This document shows, one piece after another, positions 62,471 through 64,000 of a DNA stretch of 64,000 nt. Position 1 is the first letter of the stretch; every line of letters starts with the position of its first letter. The stretch is from contig RMBW01000026.1 in assembly GCA_004009845.1 (NCBI GenBank), positions 186,001 to 250,000 of the forward strand, in the 5' to 3' direction. This stretch comes from Davidsoniella eucalypti (Eukaryota; Ascomycota; Sordariomycetes; Microascales; Ceratocystidaceae). The position numbers and the translations under genes were made by a program. The notes below the pieces were generated by a model. The model was given only the letters and a program-made list of their open reading frames with translations. It searched no databases and was not told the origin of the DNA.

Positions 62471-63082
62471 ATGGTTTCATTCGTTGCCATATTCGCTACT
62501 CTTGCGGCTGCTGCGTCCATTCCTAAGCGGGATGTCACCACTATCACCACATCCACCGGCGTGCGCTTCAAGGCACACGTCCTATCCGGACCATCTGTTC
62601 TGCAGCAGGTTGAGGACGAGTACCTCACCGGTATCCATGTTGGTGCTGGCCAAAACATCGCCAGTCTCTCCGATGATGGCATGATATTCTATCAGAACGC
62701 ATCAGACAATGGAGCCTCCATCCTAATCAACTCATGGCCACCATACACAATCTCCTTTGACCCTGAAAGTGGAATCGAGCGTCTTGTTTTGGTATCTGGA
62801 ACCGCCCCATCCAAGTCTGTCAAGGTGACACAGGACAATACTATTCTGGTCCTCCAACCCGCGTCATGGGCTGCCTGCTTTGAACCTCTTGAATACTACC
62901 ACAATGCCACATTCACTGTTATCAAGAACTTCGCCTCTGCCAGTGATATCCCAGACGATTGCGCCACCATCGAGCTGCTTCCATTCTGTGCCGAGCTACC
63001 CGCCAATTCTATCGCCCAGACTACTGCCGCTGGCATCACTATCGACCCTCAAGAAATCCCTTGCTATGTTGCCTCAGCTTAG
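62471..63082 (+). CDS. Small secreted protein, DUF7907-like
   Basis: Single exon of 203 aa from the ATG before VSFVAIFATLAAAAS, a clear signal peptide with cleavage near residue 16, followed by a Lys-Arg site (IPKR) suited to Kex2 processing. Another in-frame ATG at 62444 would put nine hydrophilic residues in front of it and is less likely. The mature part is beta-rich in appearance, with four cysteines (one in SWAACFEPLEYY, two around DDCATIELLPFC, one near the C-terminus in IPCYVASA) able to form two disulfides, and at least two N-glycosylation sequons (QNAS, HNAT). The pattern of an aromatic/Cys segment followed by a Cys and a LLPF motif resembles the uncharacterised fungal secreted family DUF7907; this is from memory and needs a profile search. 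A strong pyrimidine tract precedes the gene, suggesting high expression. It may be an effector or cell-surface protein; function unknown. Confidence 0.85.
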   Translation: MVSFVAIFATLAAAASIPKRDVTTITTSTGVRFKAHVLSGPSVLQQVEDEYLTGIHVGAGQNIASLSDDGMIFYQNASDNGASILINSWPPYTISFDPESGIERLVLVSGTAPSKSVKVTQDNTILVLQPASWAACFEPLEYYHNATFTVIKNFASASDIPDDCATIELLPFCAELPANSIAQTTAAGITIDPQEIPCYVASA

Positions 63083-63632
63083 GAGAAGAGCCCACGTGGG
63101 TTTTCCAGCGATTACATCACTGGAGATTTGGTCTCAAGTATGTGCATTTGAGCACGACCATCAAATATAGTAACTGGGCCAAGTGCGTGCCCAAAGGTTT
63201 TGACTATTCGTTATTATTATTTTTCATTCCTTTCATCTTCCTATATTGCATAGTATCATAATTCAATTCAGTTTACAGCGTTACCGAGTCATCCACCCAT
63301 TAATTTCCTGCATAACCATGTAATGCCAGTGATATAGCCACCTAACCAATTGCCGACATATCCATGTAGGAATATCGCAAGTTTCGATCACTTGGATGAT
63401 AGAAACCTCCAAGTACAGTATACCACATGATCGACCAATGGCAACGCTAGATGGTCATTTGAGGCAATTTATGCTCATCGAGCTTCCGTACTACCACAGA
63501 GGCACCCATTAGGCGTTGATAGGATATTGCCAATAAAGATAATAATCTTTTTTGCCTTATGCACCCTGAAGTTTTATTTGACAATCAAAATAGTCGTCCG
63601 GCCACGTAGTCGTAAAGCATCTTACGGTAAAC
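63083..63632. other. Convergent intergenic region, nothing recognised
   Basis: This 550-bp AT-rich region lies between the stop of the secreted-protein gene (+) and the stop of the partial gene at the window end (-). It probably holds both 3' UTRs. No further feature is seen. Confidence 0.5.
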
Positions 63633-64000
63633 TTAATCAAAATGTGTGCCAACGTGATGTGCAACAGCCTGTTCGTCACCTTCAAACTCCAGGCATACTG
63701 GGCATTTGCTCAATTGAGAAGTATCAGCCAATAAAGCCTGTGATTGTTGGATGTTTGGTGACGTTGTCGGTGGAATGTGGGCAATTTGGTCTTGTCGGCC
63801 AGAGGCATTACCGCCTCGTTTGCCTTTTGCCTTGACAGGGCGGATATACGCATCCAGACCAACCTCAGTTGAAGGCAAGTCACTTTCATCGTTGCCTGCT
63901 CGTTGCTGGAATCTATCAGCCCGTGAGCGGGAGGCCCCACTATCGCGGTCACGATATCCTCCTCTAGGGCCAAAGTCTCCAGGCTCTGCAGGCGTCGGTG
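63633..64000 (-). CDS. C-terminal part of a protein with a UBZ-like zinc finger (partial)
   Basis: One minus-strand frame is open from the window edge to the stop at 63633, giving the last 121 or so residues. It begins with a Gly/Arg/Asp/Ser-rich stretch (GDFGPRGGYRDRD...), a linker with a basic patch (RPVKAKGKRGG), and ends in CPVCLEFEGDEQAVAHHVGT plus HFD: C-x2-C-x11-H-x3-H. This matches the size and pattern of ubiquitin-binding UBZ fingers (TAX1BP1/CALCOCO or Rad18 type), with the acidic loop and a final HF-D. Such fingers often sit at the very C-terminus of adaptors or ubiquitin ligases. The rest of the gene is beyond the window, so the protein cannot be named. The frame has no start codon inside the window. 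Confidence 0.7.
   Translation of the reverse strand, partial: PTPAEPGDFGPRGGYRDRDSGASRSRADRFQQRAGNDESDLPSTEVGLDAYIRPVKAKGKRGGNASGRQDQIAHIPPTTSPNIQQSQALLADTSQLSKCPVCLEFEGDEQAVAHHVGTHFD

Noticed and set aside
1..64000. CRISPR array, bacterial-type operons or ribosome binding sites
   Set aside because: The window is clearly eukaryotic (spliceosomal introns, fungal gene families); no regularly spaced repeats were seen.

Overview
The window reads as nuclear DNA of a filamentous ascomycete (Pezizomycotina). The signs are short introns (mostly 50-160 nt) with GTRNGT-type donors and CTRAC branch sites, two fungal Zn2Cys6 regulators, a C2H2+Zn2Cys6 regulator of the Cmr1/Pig1 type, a naphthol-reductase-type SDR, a fungal type I metacaspase with a Pro/Gln/Gly/Tyr-rich N-terminus, and a decayed Ty3/gypsy retroelement. 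I cannot name the species. Gene density is very low for such a fungus, and all multi-exon models were assembled by hand from splice signals and reading phase.

Left part (1-18.3 kb): the 3' end of an unidentified plus-strand gene (1-108); an AflR-like Zn2Cys6 regulator (1081-2357, +); convergent with it, a tetrahydroxynaphthalene/versicolorin-reductase-like SDR (2974-3896, -); about 7 kb without a convincing gene; a block of decayed coding sequence on the minus strand (Ty3/gypsy pol remnant at 11.2-12.4 kb and an unrecognised frameshifted gene at 13.0-14.1 kb); and a 1010-aa Cmr1/Pig1-like regulator (14717-18249, -). Two pathway-type regulators and a naphthol-reductase-type SDR suggest a partial or dispersed DHN-melanin or aromatic-polyketide locus. 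No polyketide synthase or dehydratase is present in the window.

Middle part (18.3-43.7 kb): more than 25 kb with no coding sequence I can support, only short repeats and motifs.

Right part (43.7-64 kb): a gene-rich segment. A TMEM19/DUF92 membrane protein and a phosphopantothenoylcysteine decarboxylase (coenzyme A synthesis) lie in tandem on the plus strand. They are followed by three tandem, divergent minus-strand paralogs (46772-48589, 51538-53192, 54507-56355). All three carry the same atypical zinc-finger spacing, C-x11-C-x13-H-x4-H, split by an intron at the same codon phase, then a second Cys pair-of-pairs and an acidic or low-complexity tail. A 77-aa two-exon gene sits just upstream of the last one. 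I consider this array the most interesting element of the window. Then come a metacaspase (-) and a small secreted four-cysteine protein (+), divergent from each other across a 2.5-kb region with a palindromic E-box and two identical CRE-type palindromes. The window ends in the C-terminal part of a protein with a UBZ-like zinc finger (-, runs off the edge).
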